NCBI GenBank assembly: GCA_903908595.1
Contig: CAIVSN010000060.1
Coordinates: 1 to 34,871 of the forward strand
Direction of reading: 5' to 3'
DNA from: an uncultured bacterium
Lineage (GTDB): Bacteria; Patescibacteriota; Gracilibacteria; BD1-5; UBA2023
DNA length: 34,871 nucleotides
Shown: positions 1 to 9,200 of the stretch, in pieces
How positions within the stretch are numbered: position 1 is the first letter of the stretch
Layout: each line of letters opens with the position of its first letter
The notes under the pieces: model-generated
What the model was told of the DNA's origin: nothing
The model's database searches: none
Seen by the model: only the letters and a program-made list of their open reading frames with translations
Position numbers and translations under genes: made by a program

Positions 1-206
1 TGCCGATTTCCCCGTTCCTCGCTCTCCGTACTTGCCAGTACGGCTCGCTACGGTACTCGAAATGAACTTCGGATTTCATCGTTTTGCGGAGGTTTCCGAC
101 GCGATCCCCTTGCCGATTTCTCCGTTCCTCGCTCTCCGTACTTGCCAGTACGGCTCGCTACGGTACTCGAAATGAACTTCGGATTTCATCGTTTTGCGGA
201 GGTTTC
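1..206. repeat. Tandem 110-bp repeat, two copies (family B sequence)
   Basis: Bases 1-96 recur at 111-206 with one clear difference, giving a period of 110 bp. Each copy holds a short palindrome (CCGTAC, 6-base loop, GTACGG) and the core CGGATTTCATCGTTTTGCGG. A related core occurs in reverse at 10817-10840 and forward at 11970-12000, both inside imperfect inverted repeats. The repeat lies just downstream of the HDOD gene and codes for nothing convincing. It probably belongs to a dispersed REP-like or MITE-like family. Confidence 0.8.
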
Positions 207-235
207 AAAAATCCGGAAGCGCAGCCTCCGGATTT
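207..235 (-). terminator. Intrinsic terminator of the HDOD gene
   Basis: Read on the minus strand just after the HDOD stop codon, AAATCCGG and CCGGATTT form an 8-bp stem (228-235 with 209-216) around an 11-base loop. The stem runs directly into a T-rich tail. Position and form fit a Rho-independent terminator. Confidence 0.65.
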
Positions 236-239
236 CGTC

Positions 240-1232
240 TTAACGTTTTCTCGCGTTGATTTCCTCGTCTTCCTTCCGGTCTTGGATCCAATCCGTGAGC
301 TTCTCGAAGGAAACGGGGTCGAAGTCGTATTCTTGAGCTAATTCGGTCGCTCGGGCAATGGAATCCTTGGTAATTCCGCCCTGCCCGATGGGCGCGAGGA
401 TTTTCGCGATTTTCAGGGCTTGGGAACCGACCTTGAAGAGCTCTTCGGCATTTTCCGGCTTGTCGGCATGCCGGATATAGTCGATCATGTCCTTGTTGAA
501 TTTCCAGTGGGAAAACATCATAGAAGTAACCTCGGAAGAGGAGTGCCCGAACATCATGTTTTCCGCCACGCTCTGGTCCTGGTATTTTTCGATGGCATCC
601 TTGAAATGGTCGGTCAGGTTGTTTTCGAGGATGATGATGGAAAAAATGATAATTCCCACCTCTTGGAGGAATGCGGCAAACTGGAGCTCGTTCTTGAGGC
701 CATTGATCTTCGGATCGATCCATTTCTCGATAATCTTGCTCTGAATGGACGAAGTTCCGTTGAAGGATTCCATGTCGACGCCATAGGGCCCGAGGTTCGG
801 CTTGAGGTGACCGATAATGGCCGTACTAATCGCGATATTGGTCACCATATTGAATCCGAAAAATGACAATGCCTGTTCGAGGGTCTTGATTTTTCCGGAA
901 AACCCGTACATGGAGGAATTGGCCAACTTGAAAATATTGAAAGTTACCGCGGCGTCTTCCTTGAGCACTTTTATCAGTTCACGATTGTCCGGCTCGTCGG
1001 AATTCCTGATGCGATTGACTTCGATGACGGTCTTCGGGAGCGGCGGGAGGCTCTTGATTTTGTTCACAATCAGCTCTCTCATGTTGATGCCCACGGTCTG
1101 CGAAATATCCTGCATGATCGCCCCTACCCCGCTAGCGGTCGTATCGGCAACTGTTTTTGCCGGATTTTTTCCAGAATAGCTGGCGGCTTTCCCTTGAAAG
1201 GACGGGGCGGAAGGGCGATCGAAATTTGGCAT
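240..1232 (-). CDS. HDOD domain protein
   Basis: This 330-residue protein belongs to the HDOD family, a non-catalytic relative of HD phosphohydrolases found in bacterial signalling and stress responses. The first 50 residues are low complexity. The HDOD domain then starts at residues 55-66 with the typical LPPLP. The core helix reads LANSSMYG at 103-110 and is followed by ALSFFGFNMV at 121-130, as in the family. No GGDEF, EAL or CheY domain is attached, so the partner is unknown. The stop is TAA and there are no in-frame TGA codons. It has its own promoter upstream and a terminator downstream, so it is probably monocistronic. A start at the internal Met40 is possible because the N-terminus is poorly conserved in type. 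Confidence 0.85.
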   Translation of the reverse strand: MPNFDRPSAPSFQGKAASYSGKNPAKTVADTTASGVGAIMQDISQTVGINMRELIVNKIKSLPPLPKTVIEVNRIRNSDEPDNRELIKVLKEDAAVTFNIFKLANSSMYGFSGKIKTLEQALSFFGFNMVTNIAISTAIIGHLKPNLGPYGVDMESFNGTSSIQSKIIEKWIDPKINGLKNELQFAAFLQEVGIIIFSIIILENNLTDHFKDAIEKYQDQSVAENMMFGHSSSEVTSMMFSHWKFNKDMIDYIRHADKPENAEELFKVGSQALKIAKILAPIGQGGITKDSIARATELAQEYDFDPVSFEKLTDWIQDRKEDEEINARKR

Positions 1233-1272
1233 GTAGGGCGCTTAGTGCGGTAAATAGTTTTTTCGTTTGTCA

Positions 1273-1300
1273 ATTATATCGAATACCGTGAATTATTCAA
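1273..1300 (-). promoter_or_regulatory. Promoter of the HDOD gene
   Basis: On the minus strand TTGAAT (1295-1300) and TATAAT (1273-1278) are 16 bp apart, about 40 bp upstream of the start codon. The -10 box is a perfect consensus. Confidence 0.6.
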
Positions 1301-1560
1301 GGTGATTTGTTTCGTATCGTCCCACTCAAATCCTCCTTATAGGACGAGGGGAATTCCATTCTGCCATACTTGAGAAATACTCCCGAACCCATGGCACATC
1401 CCAAACGTATTCGCTCGTGAGAATACTGGATTTCCCAAACAAACTGAGCTCCGACAATACCATAAGGGAGGAAAGGTTAAACCCCCTTGGGCGCTATATT
1501 TTCATAATGGCGGTGAAAGCTGGCGGGTTTGAAGAGGTAAAATAGACCTATCAGATATAT
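1301..1560. other. Intergenic region without recognised content
   Basis: This stretch lies between the divergent HDOD and pseudopilin genes. I see no coding potential in code 25 and no repeat shared with the rest of the window. It may hold the leader or operator of either gene. Confidence 0.4.
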
Positions 1561-1565
1561 TGAAC

Positions 1566-1596
1566 TTGAATTCCGCAAAAAGCAGCCTAATATGAT
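1566..1596 (+). promoter_or_regulatory. Possible promoter of the pseudopilin gene
   Basis: TTGAAT (1566-1571) and TATGAT (1591-1596) precede the start codon at 1617. The 19-bp spacing is longer than ideal, so this is a weak call. Confidence 0.35.
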
Positions 1597-1616
1597 ACTG
1601 TTTTAATGTTTTCCTT

Positions 1617-3284
1617 ATGAAATCTCCCGTCTCCCGCAAATACCGAGGCTTTACCCTAATCGAGCTTATCGTGGTAATCACTATTCTCGCCATCCTCGGA
1701 ACCATCGGCTTCCTTTCCATCGGCGGATATTCTTCGAAAGCCCGCGACTCCGCCCGGGTAAGCGACGTCGCCCAAGCGATGAAATCCCTTGACCTCTCGG
1801 TCGTCACCGCTGGAAAATACCCCCTCCCCGACGCTTCCTTCGCCGTCACCTACCTCGGGGGAACCGTCTGGGACCAAGGCACCGTCGGCCCCCTTGTCAT
1901 GCAATACTTCAAGGGCTCCATACCCGGAGGCGGAATCAACGAGAAACCCGTGGATCCCCTGAAGAATTCGGAATACGTCTATTCCTCCCTCGCCTTCGGC
2001 ACCGCCTACCAAATCAAGGCAGAATATGAAAACGACCTGGCGAACGCCACGGCGTACGGCGACAGGGGCGGCGTCGAACGGATTGCCGGAAATCCCGTGC
2101 TCCCGGTGGCTTCCGCGGAAGCCGGCAATCCCACGATCGCCTACATCCGGGGTACCTACGGTTGACTCGTCGCCAAGACTTTTACCGGTGGCAAATACTA
2201 TGTCCTCGCAATTCCCAGCATCATCACCAACAGCGGTACGGACCTATGAGGAGTCCTCCGCATCGAGAACAACGCCCTTTCCGGCACCCTGCTCTTCAAC
2301 GGCAAGCCCCTCGTGAATGCCACGACGTACAACCCACGGACCAAGGTCGTATTTTCCGGGTCAAGCCTTCCTGCCGACGATTCCGAAGGAAGAATCACTT
2401 CCATGGTTACGGCCCTCAGATCCGCCTATGGAACCCAGTCCGATATCGCTTCCAATTCCAGTATAGCGAACCTTATGTCCACGAGCGGGTCGGTTGCCAT
2501 AGTCGGCCTTGGTACTGCTATTGTCTCCAATCAGCTTTGAGTCAAGCCTTTGGCTGGAGCTACGGGATTTTCGACATATCCCGGCTGTGACACGGCCGAT
2601 ATAACGCTTGACAATGGCCAGATTTGGGCCGCCTGTAATGCCGGGGCCACGAAGGCCTATACCGGCGCTACGCTTACCAATTGCGGTGGTTCCGCAACCG
2701 ACTGCGCCATCGCCTACCGCGATTCCATCGGTGGGATGTATCAATGGGGACGCAACGACGATATCTCGCCAAAAGGCACTAGCACGGGCGTTCTCGCCGT
2801 CGCGTGAACTCTGCCATCGACCGTCGGTCATCCCAATTTCATCCAGAACAACATTTCCCCATATGACTGGATTGCCACGAGGAACGACAATCTTTGGGGA
2901 GGAGCGACCACTTCGACCGGAGCCGGAATATATTCGGGGCAGACCGCCCCGAACCAGGCCTTGATGCGGTGACCGTGCGCGTCGGGATACCACGTTCCGA
3001 CCATCAAGGAATGGTGCGACGCTGCGGCGTCAATAGATCCGGCCATTGCCTGCGATGGATGGTGGGACAATACCAGCGTGGCATCCAAGCTCAAGCTCAG
3101 CCTTGCCGGGCAACGCAATTACTCGAATGCCTGATACGATATCCAGGGCGGCGTCGGATACTATTGGACCTCTTCCCCGACCTCCATTTACAGCTATTAC
3201 CTGTACGTATCGCCTATCAAGGTCTTCCCCGTCGGCTACTTTTACCGCGCGTACGGCTACAGCGTCCGGTGCCTCAAGAACTAG
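1617..3284 (+). CDS. Pseudopilin-like protein with FISUMP-type C-terminal domain
   Basis: With TGA read as Gly this is one 555-residue protein ending in TAG. TGA codons fall at residues 183, 211, 308, 397, 452 and 506. The N-terminus has a type IV prepilin signature: a short basic leader, the peptidase site and start of the hydrophobic helix GFTLIELIVV, and about 20 more hydrophobic residues. Residues 40-180 resemble the head of a type II/IV pseudopilin. The last 130 residues, with GPCASGYHVPT, the tryptophan after it and GYYWTSSP, match the Fibrobacter succinogenes major paralogous (FISUMP) type of extracellular domain. It is much longer than a normal pilin (about 150 residues), so it may be a minor or tip pilin. 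No other pilus assembly gene is in the window. The Gly at 452, in RGPCASGYHVPT, is conserved in that domain. Confidence 0.85.
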
Positions 3285-3356
3285 TCCCGGTATGGAGAAT
3301 CGGGGAATGTAGATTTCAGTATTTTCAGGGTTGTTTTCCGTGAAAGAAAGTTGAAT

Positions 3357-3385
3357 TTGCTTCTCGCCGGCACATCTCCTATAAT
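3357..3385 (+). promoter_or_regulatory. Promoter of surface protein 1 (shared family type)
   Basis: TTGCTT (3357-3362), 17 bp, TATAAT (3380-3385), 46 bp before the start codon. The same -35 hexamer and spacing precede the two paralogues at 27.6 and 29.3 kb. Confidence 0.65.
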
Positions 3386-3431
3386 TCGCCTGACACATCC
3401 CCTTTGTCGCCTATGTCCCTTTTTTTCGCAT

Positions 3432-4943
3432 ATGAAAAACCAAATCGGCCACGGAACCCGGGGAAGCACGGTCCTCGCCACGGTGGGCGCTTTCGCGCTG
3501 ACGGCATTCCTAACGTACGGGACGTTTTCGTCTCCCGGAGGATACTTCGGGTCGACCCCCTACCAAAACCGGATCGCCGCAGCGGATCAGAAGCTGGACC
3601 AGCTGACGGGCACTCAGGGTAAGACGGTGCTCGATGGGGTGGTCCTCAAGGTGAAGCAGAGGGCGGAGGCAAAGGGCGGGAATCCCCGGAATGCCGCGGC
3701 CTACAACGCCTATTTGGATACCTATCTCGCCAAAGTCGACCAGTTGGACAATACCACGAGATCCAGCTTGGGAAACGATTACGAATTCCTGTTCCAATAC
3801 ATATACCCGAGGGTGTACGAGCTCCGAGCGAGCACTGCGGTCGACGTGAATATCGCGGGCTCAACCGTTCCCGATACCGTTGTAACGGCAGCCGGAACCG
3901 TCTCCGGACAGATGGGAACCATAAAAACTATTGCCTATGCGAGAAAGGGGTCGGGGCTTGGACGTTTTACGATAACCGGTCCGAGCACCTGAGACCAAGG
4001 AAAAACGAGCTCTTGGGAATGTGGCGCCAATTGTTCAGATAATAAGGATAGCCCGTTTAGCAGATCATTCGATGCGCAATTCGCATACGGTTCACGATTG
4101 GAATTTCAAGCGTATCCCGATAACGGATACAAATTCGACAGCTGGACGGGACTCGACGGCTCGACGGGATGTGCCGGTCAATCGACGTGCACTGCCACGA
4201 TAACGGATAACATGCAGGTTACCGCGAAGTTCGTTCCAGATCCGAATAGCGTATCCCATACTTTGGGACTTATCACGTACGGTCCGACCGAGAATCACGG
4301 GGTGAGCGTGCCCCGAGCGAAGGACGGAACGTTTTTGATAATGCATAATTCCGAAAAATTGGACGAAGGCGCGATCATGACCCAAAGCGCTGGAAAAATA
4401 GCCGCGAAAAGCGGCAACAATGAAACTCCGAGAGACATGAATCGGGTGATCATTGCCAGCAAAGCCGGAATCGCAAATTTTAACGTGTTAAAAAATTCGT
4501 CCTACGTGCTCACGGCGATTCCCGAATCCGGATACAAATTCCATAGCTGGCAAGGGTCTTGCACGGGGTCTTCGCCAACCTGTACGGTGACCATGTCATC
4601 CGCAAAAAGCGTCATAGCAGTATTCGTTCCTGACAACAACACTTCCGGCCTGCTCATTATCACGAGCGATGGATCGGGGGCAGGATTTGTCAGTGGGGAT
4701 CGGGCCCTTACGTACCCGAAATCGTATGCGGAATACGCGGCGGGAAAATACCATGCCGTAACGTTCCTGGGTTTGAAAAAAGACGTGGCGATAACGCTGA
4801 CCGCAACGCCAGCAAGCGGAAGCACCTTCGTGAGTTGGTCCGGCGCTTGCAGCGGAACCTCCGCGACCTGCGCCGTAACCATGTCATCCGCGAAGAGCGT
4901 GAATGCGACGTTTGCCTCGGATTCGGGAGCGAGCGACTCTTAG
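3432..4943 (+). CDS. Surface protein 1: shared N-domain with InlB-type repeats
   Basis: The gene encodes 503 residues and ends in TAG, with one TGA (residue 187) joining two pieces. After a short basic start there is a single membrane segment (about residues 12-32). A helical domain follows with [15 protein letters not shown] near residue 125; it is shared with the proteins encoded at 25917-27611 and 27864-29321. The C-terminal two thirds carry three divergent InlB/Flg_new-type repeats, each with the pattern GYKF, aromatic-W-x-G, C-x(6,9)-C-T-x-T-M. Examples are GYKFDSWTGLDG and GYKFHSWQGSC. Paired cysteines in each repeat suggest disulfides outside the cell. The likely role is an anchored surface or adhesion protein. 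Its N-domain is not a family I can name. Confidence 0.8.
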
Positions 4944-4960
4944 TCTCTCAGCAAATTATT
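4940..4960. repeat. Solo end of family C element
   Basis: TTAGTCTCTCAGCAAATTAT closely resembles the terminal inverted repeat of the foldback element at 11030-11195. It overlaps the stop codon of the surface protein 1 gene, and no second end is nearby. Confidence 0.45.
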
Positions 4961-4974
4961 CCAAGTCGCTTGAG

Positions 4975-5140
4975 TATACCCAACGGGAATTGGTTTCCCG
5001 GTTTTTCCAGTCACATATTCGGACATCTTTTATTTTTTTCTCCGGTCACTTATTCCCGATAAGCTCCCGAAAGAAGAAAAATAAAACCTGTTCCGAATCT
5101 GTAACCGTAAAATACCGAAAACCAATTCCTGTTGGGTATA
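4975..5140 (+). mobile_element. MITE family A, copy 1 (162 bp, TA duplication)
   Basis: The element runs 4977-5138 and is flanked by TA on both sides. Its ends TACCCAACGGGAATTGG and CCAATTCCTGTTGGGTA begin imperfect inverted repeats of about 45 bp. It has no coding capacity. About nine bases in ten match the copy at 21977-22138 read in reverse. The TA duplication is that of Tc1/mariner-IS630 elements, so it is probably moved by such a transposase encoded elsewhere. Confidence 0.85.
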
Positions 5141-5195
5141 AATCGGATATTTGACACCCCGTATTTCCTTTATGGAATGAATTCAGGTCAATGAA

Positions 5196-5246
5196 GAGCC
5201 CCCCTACAAAACAATGAAATCCGCATCCGATTTCGAACACCAAAGC
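5196..5246. repeat. Degenerate family B repeat
   Basis: AACAATGAAATCCGCATCCG and the TTTCGAACACC after it resemble the family B core at 10815-10846. It lies between the MITE and the end of the biotin-ligase-like gene. The rest of 5141-5307 shows nothing I can name. Confidence 0.4.
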
Positions 5247-5307
5247 GAAACGTTCAGTGTGCTACGGTAGATCAAGGCAGAGAGAAAAACGGCGAGAAAT
5301 TCGCGCT

Positions 5308-6207
5308 TTACCGGGATTTCTGCACGTGATATTCCGCCCCATAGTCCCGCCCGTCGTCCAAGCGCAATTTCCCGTCCTCCGCGACTTCTTCCAACCGGGC
5401 ATACGCCAACGGCGCACCGATCCGGATAGACCCGTCGTCCGCGAATATCCGCACGGCGTCCCCGACCTTCGGCGACAGGCGTTCCCGGTAGCCCTCATGG
5501 CAGGAATCCATGGCCAAATGCTCCCGGATATCGGAATTCAGCCGGAGGTACAGGCCGAGCCAATCGTCCGGCTCCAAACCGAGGGAAACCGGAGCGCCGT
5601 ACAGGCATTTCGCGAGGTCATCGTTCTTCGGGAGTTCCGGAGCGAAATCGCTGTTGATGCCAATGCCGATGCGGAGGATGGAGCCGGTAGCCGTTTTTCG
5701 CGATTGCAAGAGGTGGCCCGCTATCTTTCCGCCGTTCATGACATAGTGGAACGGATAGCGAATTTCCACCCGATCGTTCTTCGCATATGCTTCGATGGTG
5801 CGGACGATGGCGAGCGATATTTTCTGCTGGAGGGAAAAAATCTGTACCGGGGTGAGTGCCGGGCGGTCGAGCTCCAGGAAAATATTGGCGTTAAAATTCG
5901 ATCGTCCGTCCTGCGAATTTACCCATCGGCGCTGCCCGCTGCCCCTCGGGGTATAGAGTTTTTTGCAAATGATCCCGAGCGTTTTCGTACCGATCGATCT
6001 GCGGAACGCGTCGATATCCTTGAGCCCGTAATCGTACAGGGTGTTCCTCTCGTCCAAGACCACGAGCGCGTCGTCAGGAAAACCCGACCGGCAACCGACG
6101 GATTCCCAAATCCCTTCGCCGCAGAACTCCACGCGCTTCCTTGGCTCGTCCGGTTCCGGCAATCCGAAACCGGATACGTTCCCAATCGATTCGCTAAACC
6201 ATTTCAT
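5308..6207 (-). CDS. Divergent biotin-protein ligase (BirA-like)
   Basis: This 299-residue protein resembles biotin-acetyl-CoA-carboxylase ligases, which activate biotin as biotinyl-AMP and attach it to a lysine of the carrier domain. PRGSGQRRW at 87-95 corresponds to the biotin-binding GRGRxGRxW loop. GGKIAGHLL at 159-167 and RIGIGIN at 179-185 are the other core motifs. The usual KWPND between them reads IRYPFHY, so the normal catalytic lysine is not in place. A C-terminal beta-rich part (residues 240-299) resembles the BirA C-domain, and there is no N-terminal HTH. ATG at 6207 was chosen because it overlaps the carboxylase stop by 14 bp (6194-6207), suggesting translational coupling. The stop is TAA and no TGA is used. 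Confidence 0.75.
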   Translation of the reverse strand: MKWFSESIGNVSGFGLPEPDEPRKRVEFCGEGIWESVGCRSGFPDDALVVLDERNTLYDYGLKDIDAFRRSIGTKTLGIICKKLYTPRGSGQRRWVNSQDGRSNFNANIFLELDRPALTPVQIFSLQQKISLAIVRTIEAYAKNDRVEIRYPFHYVMNGGKIAGHLLQSRKTATGSILRIGIGINSDFAPELPKNDDLAKCLYGAPVSLGLEPDDWLGLYLRLNSDIREHLAMDSCHEGYRERLSPKVGDAVRIFADDGSIRIGAPLAYARLEEVAEDGKLRLDDGRDYGAEYHVQKSR

Positions 6208-9200
6208 CGGTCGGCCGGATAACGAATACCGCCTGCCCGCGTCCGATTTGCTGGTTCGGGGTAACAAGCGAACGCGTGACCGCATACCTAGTGTCAGGTT
6301 CGAACGGCACGGATTCCCCGGACCCGTTCTTGAGATAGAAGGTCTCCCCACGAAGCATTTCCGGCGTAATCTGCGTGTTGTTCTTAGCGAGCACGAGCTC
6401 GAAAATCCGGCTCGCGAGCTTACCGTCGCAGTCGAGCATAATCTCCCCTTCCACGGTCATTCCCGCTTCCGGCGCTCGGGAAACCTTGGTGGCCTGATTC
6501 GTGCGGATGACGAGTTCTCCCGGCGCGAGGATCACGATGTCCTCCTTGATGGCGGAGATGTATTCGACCTTGCCGGTGAACGGCGTCAGTCCCTCGAAAT
6601 ATTGGGCCGGCTTCTTGTCGAGCGTATCGATGCGAAGGCCAAATTCCTGGAAATCCGCGCTTTTCAGGATGCGGAGCGCGATTTCCTTGTTCGTCGGTAT
6701 GCCTTCGATTTGGAGCGCGGTCAGCGCGGCAATGGCGTTCTGGATGGTTTCGGCACGGTTCTTGCCGGAGACGATGAGCTGCCCGATCATCGAGTCGTAC
6801 TTGGAAGTATGGTTTTTTCCTTTGCCGGTGCGGGTCAGGAAGGTTTCGAACCGGGTGATTTTCTTGAGCGGCCTCGGCAATGCCATCGACCAACTCGTGA
6901 TGGCCGCCATTTCTTTGCCGGTAAAATTCCGGGTCGGGTCCTCGGCGCAGATTCGGATTTCCATCGCGTGGCCGCCGTGCTTTTCGAGATTTTTCTGAAG
7001 CTTCTCGGCATCGTCCATGATCCTATGCGATTGGCCGGACGCGAGGATGAATTGGAGTTCGACGAGGTTGATTTTCGCGTCATATGCCTCTTGGACCAGC
7101 CGTTCGGTGATCGTGTGCTCGACCTGGATGCGGGTATTCATCTCCATGAACGTGAATTTCTGGGATTCCGGGTCGTAGAGGAACTCGAAGGTTCCCGCCC
7201 CGACGTATCCGATGGCCCTGGCTACGGAGGCGCAGAGCGACTGCAATTCCTGCGTGAGCGCCACGGGAACGCCGAGATCCCCGGTTTCCTCGATGAATTT
7301 TTGCCGTTTGCGCTGGGTGGTGCAATCCCGGACCCCGAGCGGCACGCACTTGCCGAATATGTCGCTGAACACCTGCACTTCGATATGCCGCTGGTTTTCC
7401 AACGCCTTCTCCAAATACATCGACGAGTTCCCAAAATTCACGAGCGCTTCTTCGGACATGAGCGCGAAGCTGTTGCGGAGCTCTTCGACGGAGTATATTT
7501 TGCGGATTCCCTTTCCGCCCCCTCCGTACACGGCCTTGATCATGACCGGGAAGCCGATTTGTTCCGCCACGCGGACGGCGATATCCTCGTCCTGGACGAT
7601 GCCGTCGTTGCCGAGGATATCGTCGGATCCCATCGCGGGAGAAAACGCGTGCTTGTTGGGAATATCCATATTTTTCAAAACGTCCTTGAACGTCGTGCGG
7701 GCCTTGATCTTGTCGCCCATGAGCTCGACGTTTTCGGAAGTCGGCCCGATGACGACGATACCGTGGGTCTCGCAGAGCGCGATGAAGTCGTCGCGCTCCG
7801 AGTAGAACCCGTACCCGAGGTACACCGCGTCGCAGCCGGAATCCTTGATGGACCGGATGATCGCGTGAGCGTTCATCATGTAGTCGTTGATCCACAGGCC
7901 TTTCCCGTGCTCCGTGGCATCGGTGACGTAGGGAAGGTTTTTGTCGGCATCGGTAAACATCATCCGGTAGTCGATCCCCAGTTTTTTCATCGCCTGCATC
8001 GCCTTGTTCGCGATGACCCCGCGGTTGAGCACCGCGACCCGGCCGAATTTGCGAAACAGCGCGTTCTTATCCTTGGCAACCCGCTCCACGGAGAGAAAAG
8101 TCTCGGCTTCCGCCGGGATTTCCGCATGGAGGATTTTCCTCAGGTATTCCTGGAGCGTCAGGGTCGGCTCCACGATATCGGGAAGTCCGGATTGCCGGAG
8201 CGTATCGTAGATTTCGGTCGCCTGTTCGGCCGGAAGGAACGGATTCCTGACCACGTCCCGGATGACGCCTTTCCCCACTTGCAAATCCGCGATGCTGAAT
8301 TCGAGGGGCACCTGTTCCGGCGTGACGATGCGTCCCGCGAACGGGATATCGGAAAGCCCGAACGGAAGCACGATGACCCCCGGAGCCTGCGCGAACGACG
8401 CGATCGTCCCGCCGGTACACACCCCGAACGGCACGGAAAAAATCCGGCACTGCGGCAGCCCCTTCGTCTTCTCGAAATACCGCGCTATGGCAAAATTGAT
8501 CGCCGGCATGGAAGAGACGGATTCCGGACCCGCGTCCACGAACATTCCCGCCGACTGGAGGAACATGATCACCGGGATTTTTCTCTCGGCGGACTGGTCG
8601 ATGAGCCGGACGATGTTCGCGGCGGCCGCTCCGTCTATCGCCCCGCCCACGATGGAAAAATCGAGCATTACCACCCCGAAAAGCCCTTCTACGTCCTTCA
8701 TCCGGCCGAAACCGGAATTCACCGCCGAATTCGGCCTCTTCTCGAGTTTGTCCGCGTCCTGGAGCACGGTGATTCTCGATCGCTTGAAATTCGGGTACGC
8801 GGGCTCGAAACTCTCGAAGAACCTGCGTTCCAATTCCGCGCTGCCGACCTTCCGAAAAATGGCCGTCCGCACCTGTTCGTAATACCGGATGAGCTCGTAC
8901 TGGGATTTCTGGTGGAAATCGATATGCAGCGCTTCGCTCGAAAGCAGGTTCGGCAGGTATTCGTCCCCGATGGACGCCTCGCAAAATTTCTCCAAAAGCA
9001 GGAGCGCGAGCGGGACGATGGTATCGGGAAGGCTATAGTGGGCATTTTTGAATTCCTTCGTCAGCTTCGCGAGTTCGTCGAGCCGGGTATCGAGCATGGA
9101 TCGGAGCCATTGGAACCGGTTCTGCTTCCACGCGGCGTAATCCATGTACACGTACCGGGGCGCCGAAGCGTCGAAAATGAGCCGGAGGAAAATATCGATG

